This document shows, in pieces, positions 29,976 through 38,552 of a DNA stretch of 42,077 nt. Made by a program: the position numbers and the translations under genes. The notes under the pieces are model-generated. The model was not told where the DNA came from. It saw only the letters and a program-made list of their open reading frames with translations, and searched no databases. This stretch comes from CAZMHL01 sp045605445 (GTDB lineage Bacteria > Bacillota > Clostridia > RGIG6154), in contig JAZUPZ010000016.1 in assembly GCA_045605445.1 (NCBI GenBank), forward strand, positions 1 through 42,077, written 5' to 3'. The first letter of the stretch is position 1. Each line of letters opens with the position of its first letter.

Positions 29976-30588
29976 TTCAGATATTTATTTTATTACAGAC
30001 AGCACCGAGCTTGATGAAAAAACATTTTTGCACATAGTTGAAGAAGCGTTAAAAGGCGGTGTTACGTTGATTCAATTAAGGGAAAAAGAGAAAAACACAA
30101 AAGAGTATATATCCCTTGCTGAAAAGGTACACAAACTTACAAAAAAATATAATGTACCTCTTATTATTGATGACAGAATCGATGTGGCGATGGCTGTTGG
30201 TGCCGAAGGAGTTCATCTTGGTCAAACAGATATGCCCGTTAATATTGCAAGAAGAATTCTTGGGGATAAATTCATTATAGGGGCTACAGCTAAAACTGTT
30301 GAACAGGCTGTAGAGGCATATGAAAATGGGGCAGATTATTTAGGTGTCGGAGCTATATATCCAACCACAACCAAAGTAAAAACAATAATAACATCAACAG
30401 AAATGCTTGATAAAATTTGTAAGGCTGTACCAATTCCGGTTAATGCTATAGGCGGACTCAATAAGAATAATATAGATGTGCTAAATGGGATTGATATTGC
30501 GGGGATTTGCGTTGTATCAGCAATTATGAAGGCAAATTCACCCTCAGATGCAGTTAAGGAATTAAAGGAGAAAAGAGGAATTGTTTAA
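29962..30588 (+). CDS. thiE: Thiamine-phosphate synthase
   Basis: Joins HMP-PP and thiazole phosphate to thiamine phosphate. TIM-barrel motifs: LIQLREKEKNTKE, LIIDDRIDVAMAVGAEGVHLGQTDMP, IIGATAKT, DYLGVGAIYPTTTK, AIGGLN and GICVVSAIM. 208 residues is normal. TTG start nine bases after GGAGG, overlapping thiM by 14 bases, so translation is coupled. Confidence 0.96.
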   Translation: MKKFNSDIYFITDSTELDEKTFLHIVEEALKGGVTLIQLREKEKNTKEYISLAEKVHKLTKKYNVPLIIDDRIDVAMAVGAEGVHLGQTDMPVNIARRILGDKFIIGATAKTVEQAVEAYENGADYLGVGAIYPTTTKVKTIITSTEMLDKICKAVPIPVNAIGGLNKNNIDVLNGIDIAGICVVSAIMKANSPSDAVKELKEKRGIV

Positions 30589-31377
30589 ATGAAGTGTGTG
30601 CTTACAATAGCAGGCTCCGATTCAAGCGGAGGAGCGGGAATTCAGGCAGATTTAAAAACTATGATAATGAATGGGGTTTACGGTATGAGCGCAATAACTG
30701 CGCTTACTGCTCAAAACACCTTGGGTGTGAGCTCAATAATGGAGGTTACTCCTGAATTTTTAAAGGAGCAGATAGATGCAGTTTTTGAAGATATAAGACC
30801 GCATTCGGTCAAAATTGGAATGGTTTCAACCTCTGAACTTATAGAAGTTATAATTGAAAGACTGCAATTTTATAAAGCCGAAAATATCGTAGTAGACCCT
30901 GTTATGGTTTCAACATCGGGTACTAAACTGATAAAAAATGATACTGTAAATCTGCTTATGACAGGACTTTTGCCTGCTTCAACCCTGGTTACTCCCAATA
31001 TTCCGGAAGCCGAGGTTTTGGCGGGAATGCAGATAAAAAGTAAGACTGATATGCAAGCTGCAGCAGAGCATATCAGTAAAAAATGCGGATGTCCTGTTTT
31101 ATTGAAGGGCGGACACAGTATAAATGATACAAGTGACCTTTTGTTTTCAAAAGGAACGTATAAATGGTTTAACGGAAAACGGATAAATAACCCAAATACT
31201 CACGGAACGGGATGCACGCTGTCTTCCGCAATTGCCTCAAATCTTGCCAAAGGCTTTTCTCTGGAAGAATCTGTAAAACGCGGCAAATGCTATGTTTCAA
31301 GAGCGCTTTCAGCAATGCTTGACCTGGGCGGAGGCTCGGGACCTATTAAACATAATTTTAATTTAACAACAGAATAG
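30589..31377 (+). CDS. thiD: HMP/HMP-P kinase
   Basis: Phosphorylates hydroxymethylpyrimidine twice to give HMP-PP for ThiE. Ribokinase-fold markers: LTIAGSDSSGGAGIQADLKTM, ALTAQNTLGV, VVDPVMVSTSG, TPNIPEAEVL, and catalytic NTHGTGCTLSSAIAS. 262 residues. The ATG follows the thiE stop with no gap. Confidence 0.96.
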   Translation: MKCVLTIAGSDSSGGAGIQADLKTMIMNGVYGMSAITALTAQNTLGVSSIMEVTPEFLKEQIDAVFEDIRPHSVKIGMVSTSELIEVIIERLQFYKAENIVVDPVMVSTSGTKLIKNDTVNLLMTGLLPASTLVTPNIPEAEVLAGMQIKSKTDMQAAAEHISKKCGCPVLLKGGHSINDTSDLLFSKGTYKWFNGKRINNPNTHGTGCTLSSAIASNLAKGFSLEESVKRGKCYVSRALSAMLDLGGGSGPIKHNFNLTTE

Positions 31378-31401
31378 TTGTAATCAGAAAGGAATGTGGA
31401 A

Positions 31402-32706
31402 ATGAGAAATTATGCAACTCAAATGGATGCCGCTAAAAGAGGTATAATAACTCCTGAAATGAAAGAGGTGGCAAAAAAAGAATACCGGACTCCAGAAGAA
31501 ATTATGGAACTTGTGGCAAAGGGGAAAGTTGTAATTTGTGCAAATAAATTACATACCTGTATTAAACCAAATGGTGTGGGTTCAATGCTTAGAACTAAGA
31601 TTAACGTAAATCTTGGTGTTTCAAGAGATTGTAAAGATTACGATGTTGAAATGCAAAAGGTAATGGCGGCTGTGGATATGGGGGCAGATGCTATAATGGA
31701 TTTGTCATCACACGGTAATACTCAGCCTTTCAGAAGGAAGCTGATAAGCGAATGTCCGTCGATGATAGGAACAGTTCCTGTATATGACAGTGTTCTTCAT
31801 TATCAGAGAGAGCTCAATACGCTTACTGCTAAAGATTTTATTGATGTTATAAGAATTCATGCACAGGATGGCGTTGATTTTGTAACTGTTCACTGCGGTA
31901 TTACCCAAAAGACTGTTGAACAAATAAAAAAGCACAAAAGAAAGATGAACATTGTATCACGAGGAGGGTCACTTGTATTTGCCTGGATGAGTATGACAGG
32001 GGAAGAAAATCCGTTTTATGAATACTTTGATGAAATACTCGATATTTGCAGAGAGTACGATGTAACAATTTCTCTTGGTGATGCTTGTCGTCCGGGGTGC
32101 CTTGCTGATGCAAGTGATGTTTGCCAGATAGAAGAACTTGTGAGACTTGGTGAGCTTACAAAACGCGCATGGGAAAAAGATGTACAGGTGATGATTGAAG
32201 GTCCCGGACATATGCCACTTGACCAGATTGAAGCAAATATGAAAATTCAACAGACAATTTGTATGGGAGCACCTTTTTATGTTTTAGGACCCATTGTTAC
32301 TGATATAGCTCCGGGTTATGATCATATTACTTCTGCCATCGGCGGAGCAATAGCGGCTTCTGCAGGGGCGGCATTTCTTTGTTATGTAACCCCTGCAGAG
32401 CACCTTGCATTACCAAATGTTGATGATGTAAAACAAGGGATTGTTGCATCAAAAATTGCAGCTCACGTCGCGGATATAGCAAAAAAAATCCCTCATGCAA
32501 GAGACATAGATGATGCTATGGCAGATGCAAGACGAACTTTTGATTGGGAAAAACAATGGAAATGTTCTGTCGATCCGGAAACAGCAAAGAAAATAAGAAA
32601 TGACAGGAAACCGGAATTTGAAGAAAGTTGTTCCATGTGCGGGAAGTTTTGCGCAGTAAGAAGTATGAATAAAGCCTTAAATAATGAAATTATAGATATA
32701 TTATAA
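31402..32706 (+). CDS. thiC: Phosphomethylpyrimidine synthase ThiC
   Basis: Radical-SAM enzyme that rearranges aminoimidazole ribotide into HMP-phosphate. The core is intact: VSRDCKDY, ADAIMDLSSHG, HCGITQ, VSRGGS, DACRPGCLADASD, MIEGPGHMPLDQI and LGPIVTDIAPGYDHIT. The C-terminal cluster motif is C410-x2-C413-x3-C417 (CSMCGKFC), one residue shorter than the CX2CX4C recalled from proteobacterial ThiC; short ThiC proteins of Clostridia and archaea appear to share the shorter form. 434 residues, the short class without the N-terminal extra domain. ATG 31402 follows AAAGGA; the GTG at 31396 is less well placed. Last gene of the thi operon; its stop overlaps the convergent AraC gene by six bases. 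Confidence 0.96.
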   Translation: MRNYATQMDAAKRGIITPEMKEVAKKEYRTPEEIMELVAKGKVVICANKLHTCIKPNGVGSMLRTKINVNLGVSRDCKDYDVEMQKVMAAVDMGADAIMDLSSHGNTQPFRRKLISECPSMIGTVPVYDSVLHYQRELNTLTAKDFIDVIRIHAQDGVDFVTVHCGITQKTVEQIKKHKRKMNIVSRGGSLVFAWMSMTGEENPFYEYFDEILDICREYDVTISLGDACRPGCLADASDVCQIEELVRLGELTKRAWEKDVQVMIEGPGHMPLDQIEANMKIQQTICMGAPFYVLGPIVTDIAPGYDHITSAIGGAIAASAGAAFLCYVTPAEHLALPNVDDVKQGIVASKIAAHVADIAKKIPHARDIDDAMADARRTFDWEKQWKCSVDPETAKKIRNDRKPEFEESCSMCGKFCAVRSMNKALNNEIIDIL

Positions 32707-33510
32707 ATGCTTGTTTGTTTTTCTGAATTTCGAAGGTGATATACCGGTCTTATTTTTAAACATATTTGAAAAATAATATTCATCTGCAAAGCTTAATTTG
32801 TAGGCAACCTGCTTAACGGAAAGATTAGTGTTATTCAGTAAACTTTCAGCAAGTTCAATTTTTTTGCTTAACACATAAGCGTACGGTGTGACACCGAAAG
32901 CGTTTTTGAATATTTTTATGGTTTGTGACTCCGAACGTGATATATGCTTGCACAAATTTTCAATTTTGAATTTATCCTGAATGTGTAAATTCAAATAATT
33001 TTTCATTTCCTCTGCAAGGTAAGGCGCAGAGGATTTTTCTTTGGTGCTGTCGTACATTTTGAAAAATATGCGATTTAATATACATATAATTTCACAGGTA
33101 CAGTCCTGTGTTGCGTTCTTGACCAACTCAATTATTTCACAAAGCTCATCCTTGATATCAAGACCGGGAAAGTAATGTGTTTCTTTGAGGTTATACCCGG
33201 TTATCAAAGTGTCAATCAGTTTGCCCGATACATTAATAAAATATTTTTTCCATGGGTTTTCTTTATCTGAATAGTAGTGATGCTTTTGATACGAGTGCAG
33301 AAAATAACTGTCTCCTTCACATGGGGAAAAAGACTTGTTGTCAATATGCACGTTGCCTGTTCCGCTTTCTATGTATTCAATACATGCAGTGTTGGAAAAA
33401 TTCCGTATAATCTCATAACTTTTATCGGGATAAGTTATTCCGCAAATTGATAATTTTATTATGTCTCTTGTGTCACTATTTTGTTTTATAGTATAAATAT
33501 CCTCGTTCAT
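32701..33510 (-). CDS. AraC-family transcriptional regulator
   Basis: 269 residues: an N-terminal cupin-type sensing domain (TACIEYIESGTGNVHIDNKSFSPCEGDSYFLHSYQKHHYY) and a C-terminal double helix-turn-helix of the AraC type (residues ~165-265; SESQTIKIFKNAFGVTPYAYV, then LSVKQVAYKLSFADEYYFSNMFKNKTGISPSKFRK). Sugar- or metabolite-responsive activators usually look like this. It is divergent from the GtaA/DUF4965 gene, 101 bp apart, so it is probably that gene's regulator. Converges with thiC with a six-base overlap and no terminator between them. Confidence 0.92.
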   Translation of the reverse strand: MNEDIYTIKQNSDTRDIIKLSICGITYPDKSYEIIRNFSNTACIEYIESGTGNVHIDNKSFSPCEGDSYFLHSYQKHHYYSDKENPWKKYFINVSGKLIDTLITGYNLKETHYFPGLDIKDELCEIIELVKNATQDCTCEIICILNRIFFKMYDSTKEKSSAPYLAEEMKNYLNLHIQDKFKIENLCKHISRSESQTIKIFKNAFGVTPYAYVLSKKIELAESLLNNTNLSVKQVAYKLSFADEYYFSNMFKNKTGISPSKFRKTNKHL

Positions 33511-33547
33511 ATAACAGTTTTCCTCATTTTAAAAGCAATATTTTCTA

Positions 33548-33576
33548 TTGTTTTTTCATAATTATAACAATATTAT
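33548..33576 (+). promoter_or_regulatory. Promoter of the GtaA/DUF4965 gene
   Basis: TTGTTT, a 17-bp spacer, TATTAT. Just upstream and overlapping, CAATA-TTTTC-TATTG (33536-33550) is an inverted repeat that could be an AraC-type site. Confidence 0.45.
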
Positions 33577-33611
33577 ATAAATAAGTCAAATAAAGGAAAT
33601 GAGGTATAATT

Positions 33612-35492
33612 ATGAAATTCAGACCTGCGGCAGTGCCGCTTATCACAGTTGACCCGTTTTTATCAGTCTGGGCGTGTGCAGATGCTCTTGGAAATAATGC
33701 AACTCAGCATTGGAGCGGAAAGGATAACCCCATATATACCGGGGTTGTAATAAAGGGGAAATTACAACCTTTTTCAGCGGTAAACGGTGACGGTCTTACG
33801 GTAAGACATTCTGTTCCACAGACGAGTTTAAAAGTAACACCTACAAGCAGTATTTACACATTTGAAAATAATGAATTTAAAGCAACCCTTACCTTCACTA
33901 CGCCGCTTCTCCTTGATAAACTCGATATTATGACAAGGCCTGTAAGTTATGTTGAATATAATATTGAGCCTAAAAGTGATGATGTTAAACCTGAATTTAT
34001 ATTTGGTATTTGTTCCAACTGGAGTGTTAATAACAATAAACAGGAGGTTGCATTTAAAAAGACAGGATATTCCGTTTGCTGCGGAAATATTGTTCAGATG
34101 CCTCTTTCTCACAGTGGGGATAATGTTTCTATTGATTGGGGATATCTTCATTTATGTGATCCTTCAGCGTATATAACAGAGCCGCCTGCCGGCAGAGCAG
34201 AACCCCAAAAGCTTCAATATACAAGAACATATAATGCATATAACGAAAAGCCATACATTGTTGTTAAGAAAAAAGAACTTTCCGGCGTTATTATGGTTGC
34301 TTATGACGAAATTAAACCAATCGAATACTTTGGCACTCAGCTTGATGAATATTATACAAAGTATTTTGACAGTTTTGAAGCCATGGTTAAAGTTGCCAAA
34401 TCAGAGTATCCGGAAATCAAAAAGCTTTGCAGAGAGTTTGATGAAAAGCTTTTGTCGGAAACTGAAAAATTCGGCAAAAACTATCAGAACATTGTTTCAT
34501 TGGCATACCGTCAGGCAGTGGGTGCGCATAAACTGGTTGAAGATACAGAAGGGAATATTCTTTTTCTCTCCAAGGAATGTGACTCAAACGGATGCATAGG
34601 AACTCTTGATGTAACTTATCCGTCTATTCCTTTGTTTTTAAAATATAATCCGCAACTGGTAAAGGGAATGCTTCATCCTATTCTTAAATTTGCAAAATCA
34701 GATGAATGGACTTATGAATATACACCTCACGATGTTGGAACTTATCCTATTGCTAACGGTCAGACGTATATTATACACGGTGAATACGGTCAGATGCCTG
34801 TTGAAGAAGCAGGAAATATGCTTCTTTGCCTTGCTGCCGTTGAAAAATATTCAGGCGGGGATAAGGAACTCTTTAACGAAAATAAAGAGCTTATAAAAAG
34901 ATGGGCAGACTATCTTGTTAAATATGGTTACGATCCGGAAAATCAGCTTTGCACAGACGATTTTGCAGGACATCTCGGCCATAATTGCAACTTAAGTCTT
35001 AAAGCAATTCTCGGAATTGCGGCATATTCTTCGCTGTCAGGTGATGGAACCTATATGGAAATTGCAAAGAAATATGCAAAGAACTGGGAAAAGAATGCTA
35101 TTGCATCTCACGGCGCAACAAGACTTGCCTTCGACAGGGATGATACTTGGAGCATTAAGTATAATATTATCTGGGATAATCTTCTTGATTATAAACTATT
35201 TTCTGATGATATTAAGAATAATGAAATTAAATATTATACAGAAAAAATGAACAGATACGGTGTTCCTCTTGACTGCAGAGAAGACTATACAAAAATTGAC
35301 TGGCTTATGTGGTCAACGAGAATTACCGATGACAAAGAATACTTTGATAAGGTTTGTCAGTGTATTGTTAATATGATAAACGAAACGGGCGATCGTGTAC
35401 CGCTTACCGACTGGTATTATACATCAACTGCAACATATGTAGCCTTCAGAAACAGAACTGTTGTGGGCGGATTGTTTGTTAATCTTCTATAA
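33612..35492 (+). CDS. GtaA-type glutaminase-like protein (DUF4964/DUF5127/DUF4965), intracellular
   Basis: 626 residues matching the family of fungal glutaminase GtaA and its bacterial relatives. The N-terminal block PAAVPLITVDPFLSVWACAD...HWSGKDNPIYTG fits DUF4964; the middle fits DUF5127; the (alpha/alpha)-toroid part carries AYRQAVGAHKLV, SKECDSNGCIGTLDVTYPSIPLF, PHDVGTYPIANGQ, MPVEEAGNMLL, CTDDFAGHLGHNCNLSLKAI, WSIKYNIIWD and YGVPLDCREDYTKIDWLMW of DUF4965. There is no signal peptide, whereas the fungal enzymes are secreted. Glutaminase activity is only established for a few members, and a glycoside-related role is possible. Divergent AraC regulator. GAGGT precedes the ATG. Confidence 0.85.
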   Translation: MKFRPAAVPLITVDPFLSVWACADALGNNATQHWSGKDNPIYTGVVIKGKLQPFSAVNGDGLTVRHSVPQTSLKVTPTSSIYTFENNEFKATLTFTTPLLLDKLDIMTRPVSYVEYNIEPKSDDVKPEFIFGICSNWSVNNNKQEVAFKKTGYSVCCGNIVQMPLSHSGDNVSIDWGYLHLCDPSAYITEPPAGRAEPQKLQYTRTYNAYNEKPYIVVKKKELSGVIMVAYDEIKPIEYFGTQLDEYYTKYFDSFEAMVKVAKSEYPEIKKLCREFDEKLLSETEKFGKNYQNIVSLAYRQAVGAHKLVEDTEGNILFLSKECDSNGCIGTLDVTYPSIPLFLKYNPQLVKGMLHPILKFAKSDEWTYEYTPHDVGTYPIANGQTYIIHGEYGQMPVEEAGNMLLCLAAVEKYSGGDKELFNENKELIKRWADYLVKYGYDPENQLCTDDFAGHLGHNCNLSLKAILGIAAYSSLSGDGTYMEIAKKYAKNWEKNAIASHGATRLAFDRDDTWSIKYNIIWDNLLDYKLFSDDIKNNEIKYYTEKMNRYGVPLDCREDYTKIDWLMWSTRITDDKEYFDKVCQCIVNMINETGDRVPLTDWYYTSTATYVAFRNRTVVGGLFVNLL

Positions 35493-35512
35493 GTTGAAAA
35501 ATGAAAGCCTCC

Positions 35513-35541
35513 TTGCGTAAGTAACCAAATTGTGTTAAAAT
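35513..35541 (+). promoter_or_regulatory. Promoter of the lipid kinase gene
   Basis: TTGCGT, a 17-bp spacer, TAAAAT, about 30 bases before the start codon. Confidence 0.45.
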
Positions 35542-35571
35542 AAAGTCAGGTTTTGTCAGAAGGAGTCGCTT

Positions 35572-36537
35572 ATGAAAACTGTTTTTGTTGTAAATCCCAA
35601 AGCGGGAAAAGGAAGAAAAGTTGAAAAGCTTATAAATTTCATAAAAGACAGCCTGGTAAAAATCAAAGCGGATGCGGAAATATATGTAACAAAAGCAGTG
35701 GGTGATGCAGAAAACTTTGTAAGAAGCTATTGCGAAAATAAAGGCTGTGCCCGTTTCATTGCCTGCGGCGGAGACGGAACCTTTGGGGAAGTTTTAAATG
35801 GTGTAATGAATTGTCCTGATGCTGAAGTCGGGATTATGCCTTACGGTACAGGAAACGATTTTTGCAGAAACTTCAAAGATAATGGCAACTTTATGAATAT
35901 AGCAGCACAGCTAAACGGCAAGAGTGTAAAATGTGATGCAATAAAATACAAAACAAATAATAAAACAAGATACGGTGCAAATATGTTTAATATCGGCTTT
36001 GACTGTAATGTAGCAGACTTGACTGCAACAATGAAAAAGAAACCTTTTGTTTCAGGGTCAATGGCGTATTTTATTTCAATTTTTGCAATGCTTATAAAGA
36101 AAAAAGGTGCCGATCTGAAGATTGAATTTGATGGAAAAATTTTTCATAATGGGCCTCTTCTTCTAACATCAATAGCAAACGGAAGTTATTGCGGCGGCGG
36201 TGTTAAAAGTAATCCTCTTGCCTGCATTACTGACGGATTTATGAATGTTAATGTAGTGTATAACATTTCAAGGCTTAATTTTTTATCAAAACTGCCTTTT
36301 TATATGAAAGGGACACATATAAAACTCAAAGGGATAGAAAAAGTAATATATACGTCCAAATGCAAAAAGGTTGTTATCGTTCCCAATGACGGTAAAATGC
36401 GTCTTTGTGTTGACGGGGAAATTTCCGATGCAGGAAAAACAGAGTTTGAAATTATACCGCATGCATTTAATTTTGTGGTTCCGTTTGTTAAATCAGAACT
36501 TCCCGAAGATGTTAAGGAGCCTGCTTTAACCAATTGA
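35572..36537 (+). CDS. Diacylglycerol kinase-family lipid kinase
   Basis: A 321-residue DgkB/YegS-type kinase that would phosphorylate diacylglycerol or a related lipid at the membrane. Motifs: VVNPKAGKGR at the N-terminus, the nucleotide-binding ACGGDGTFGEVLNGV, and GIMPYGTGNDFCRNF. The second domain includes GSYCGGGVKSNPLACITDGFMNV and a C-terminal CVDGE block. In Firmicutes DgkB recycles diacylglycerol released by LTA synthesis, which would fit the LtaS-like enzyme at 2622, but the genes are far apart. AGGAG precedes the ATG. Own promoter and terminator. Confidence 0.92.
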   Translation: MKTVFVVNPKAGKGRKVEKLINFIKDSLVKIKADAEIYVTKAVGDAENFVRSYCENKGCARFIACGGDGTFGEVLNGVMNCPDAEVGIMPYGTGNDFCRNFKDNGNFMNIAAQLNGKSVKCDAIKYKTNNKTRYGANMFNIGFDCNVADLTATMKKKPFVSGSMAYFISIFAMLIKKKGADLKIEFDGKIFHNGPLLLTSIANGSYCGGGVKSNPLACITDGFMNVNVVYNISRLNFLSKLPFYMKGTHIKLKGIEKVIYTSKCKKVVIVPNDGKMRLCVDGEISDAGKTEFEIIPHAFNFVVPFVKSELPEDVKEPALTN

Positions 36538-36551
36538 TAAGAATTATTAAG

Positions 36552-36577
36552 AGGATAACATATGTTATCCTTTTTTC
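36552..36577 (+). terminator. Intrinsic terminator after the lipid kinase
   Basis: AGGATAAC-ATAT-GTTATCCT, an 8-bp perfect stem followed by a T run. Confidence 0.85.
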
Positions 36578-36578
36578 G

Positions 36579-36607
36579 TTGACTTTATCTTAATGATGAA
36601 ATATAAT
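36579..36607 (+). promoter_or_regulatory. Strong promoter of the EamA-BioY operon
   Basis: TTGACT, a 17-bp spacer, TATAAT, directly after the terminator; the best consensus match in the window. Confidence 0.8.
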
Positions 36608-36636
36608 ATAAGATAGTAAAATTTAAGGAGAAAACA

Positions 36637-37569
36637 ATGGAAAAAACAAATAAAATATACACATCTGTATGGTTTGTGGCAATAGCTGCAATTTTGTGCT
36701 GTGCTTTGTGGGGAAGCGCTACTCCGTTTATAAAAATAGGATATGAGCTTATTCTTCCTGAAAAGAATGTGCCATCTACAATTCTTTTTGCAGGTGTAAG
36801 GTTTGCTTTTGCAGGAATTATAACAGTTCTGATTTACAGTATTGGAAGAAAAACATTTTTGTTACCTGCAAGAGAAAATATCGGTAAGGTTATTAAAATA
36901 AGTTGTTTTCAGACGGTTATTCAGTACATATTCTTTTATATAGGACTTGCAAACACCTCCGGCGTTAAAGGAACTGTTTTGAGCGGGTCAAACGTTTTCT
37001 GGGCAATTTTAATCGCAAGTCTTATTTTCGGGCAGGAAAAGCTTACTCTTAAAAAAATTGTTGCTTGCATTTTAGGCTTTTCGGGCATAATTATGGTTAA
37101 TCTTAACGGCCTGGATTTAAATATGAATTTTACCGGCGACTGCTTTGTTCTGTTTTCTTCAATTTCATATGCAACGTCATCGGTTCTTATGAAGAGATAT
37201 TCAAAATACGAAGATCCTGTTGTATTAAGCGGATATCAGTTTATTGTGGGCGGATTGTTTATGATTGTGGTCGGACTTTTGTTCGGAGGAATAATCAGAA
37301 TTGAAAATATTCAGGGTGCGTTGGTTCTTGTTTATCTTTCGTTCCTTTCAGCCATCGCTTATTCTTTGTGGGGGATACTTCTTAAATATAATCCCGTTTC
37401 AAAGGTTACCGTTTTCAGCTTTATGATTCCTTTGTTCGGTGTGTTGCTTTCTTGGTTGTTGCTTAATGAAAGAAACAGCGTTTCAATGCTGAACCTTTTA
37501 ATAACGCTTGTGCTGGTATGCTCAGGTATTACTCTTTTAAATTACAATAAGACGGAGAAACAAGAATGA
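36637..37569 (+). CDS. EamA/DMT-family transporter
   Basis: 310 residues with ten hydrophobic helices in two homologous EamA halves (first about 13-155, second about 170-305). The first half has CCALWGSATPFIKIG and GLANTSGVKGTVLSGSNVFWAIL; the second has SYATSSVLMKRYSKYEDPVVLSGYQ and the typical end LLSWLLLNERNSV. The family exports amino acids and other metabolites; the substrate cannot be read from sequence. First gene of a long co-directional run; its stop overlaps the next start (ATGA). Confidence 0.92.
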   Translation: MEKTNKIYTSVWFVAIAAILCCALWGSATPFIKIGYELILPEKNVPSTILFAGVRFAFAGIITVLIYSIGRKTFLLPARENIGKVIKISCFQTVIQYIFFYIGLANTSGVKGTVLSGSNVFWAILIASLIFGQEKLTLKKIVACILGFSGIIMVNLNGLDLNMNFTGDCFVLFSSISYATSSVLMKRYSKYEDPVVLSGYQFIVGGLFMIVVGLLFGGIIRIENIQGALVLVYLSFLSAIAYSLWGILLKYNPVSKVTVFSFMIPLFGVLLSWLLLNERNSVSMLNLLITLVLVCSGITLLNYNKTEKQE

Positions 37570-37691
37570 AAAAATTGATACTGATGCTTTTGTGCCTCTT
37601 AATGTTACTGACAGGATGTATTGCAAAAAGAGCGGACATATCTGTTATAGGCGGTGCTGACGGACCTACAAGCATAATTGTTGCTGACTGA
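37566..37691 (+). CDS. 41-residue lipoprotein carrying a GGADGPT motif
   Basis: A short ORF overlapping the EamA stop by four bases. The N-terminus is a lipoprotein signal, MKKLILMLLCLLMLLTGC, with lipobox LLTGC giving a mature peptide of only 24 residues. That peptide contains ISVIGGADGPTSIIVA, which closely resembles the GGADGPT segment of the beta subunit of sodium-pumping decarboxylases (OadB/GcdB family). The rest of that large membrane protein is absent. It could be a motif-containing mini-protein or a degenerate remnant. The downstream gene starts 12 bases later. Confidence 0.65.
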   Translation: MKKLILMLLCLLMLLTGCIAKRADISVIGGADGPTSIIVAD

Positions 37692-37702
37692 GGGAGATTG
37701 TA

Positions 37703-38551
37703 ATGAACAAGAAAATAGTTTCGTTTATAGTAATTTTAGTTATAGCAATTGTATACCAATATTTTATTCAAACCCCGAAAACTGAATATTTTTCTGTGAC
37801 TGATGGTGCTCAGGTACATTTTATTGATGTGGGGCAGGGAGACAGTGAACTGATTATCCTTCCGGACGGGAAAACTATGCTTATTGATGCAGGGGAAAAC
37901 AGCTGCGGTAAAAAGGTTGCAGAATATATAAGCGATCTTGATATTTCAAAAATAGATTTTCTTGTTGGAACTCATCCTCATTCCGATCACATAGGCGGAC
38001 TGGACACGGTAATAAATGAGTTTGATATTGGCGATATTTATATGCCGAGGGTGTCAACGAATACAAAAACCTATGAGGATGTACTTGAGGCGATATCTGC
38101 TAAAAATCTTAAAATAAAAAGCGCCGTAAAGGGTAAAGTGATTTATCAGACCGATGATGTATTCATAGAAATTCTCGGGCCTGAAATAATTGATGAAGAA
38201 AATCTTAACAACTGTTCTGTAATTGTAAAACTCACTTACAAAGGAAAAAGCTTTCTCTTTCCCGGTGATGCTGAAAAAGAAGCTGAAAGAAATCTTGAAA
38301 ATACAGATGCAGATGTTCTTAAGGTAGGACATCACGGTTCGTCAACATCATCCTCGGAAGAATTTATAAAACGGGTTAGTCCCGAATATGCCGTTATTAG
38401 TCTGGGTAAGAATAATGAATACGGTCATCCTCACTTTGAGGTAATGAACTTGTTTGATGAACTAAATATAAAAACTTACAGAACCGATGAGTGTGGTACA
38501 GTTATAATAAAAACCGACGGTGAAAAAATAACCGTAGAAACGGAGAAATAG
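37703..38551 (+). CDS. ComEC/Rec2-like metallo-beta-lactamase-fold hydrolase
   Basis: 282 residues: one N-terminal signal anchor (IVSFIVILVIAIVYQYFI), then an MBL domain of the type found at the C-terminus of ComEC. Markers: VHFIDVGQGDSELI, metal-binding GTHPHSDHIGG, FLFPGDAEKEAE, VLKVGHHGSSTSSSEEF and YGHPHFEV. The ComEC membrane channel is absent, so this is a stand-alone secreted or membrane-bound hydrolase, possibly a nuclease or phosphodiesterase. It is followed after one base by a DUF3006 gene, a pairing that I recall as common. Confidence 0.9.
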   Translation: MNKKIVSFIVILVIAIVYQYFIQTPKTEYFSVTDGAQVHFIDVGQGDSELIILPDGKTMLIDAGENSCGKKVAEYISDLDISKIDFLVGTHPHSDHIGGLDTVINEFDIGDIYMPRVSTNTKTYEDVLEAISAKNLKIKSAVKGKVIYQTDDVFIEILGPEIIDEENLNNCSVIVKLTYKGKSFLFPGDAEKEAERNLENTDADVLKVGHHGSSTSSSEEFIKRVSPEYAVISLGKNNEYGHPHFEVMNLFDELNIKTYRTDECGTVIIKTDGEKITVETEK

Positions 38552-38552
38552 T

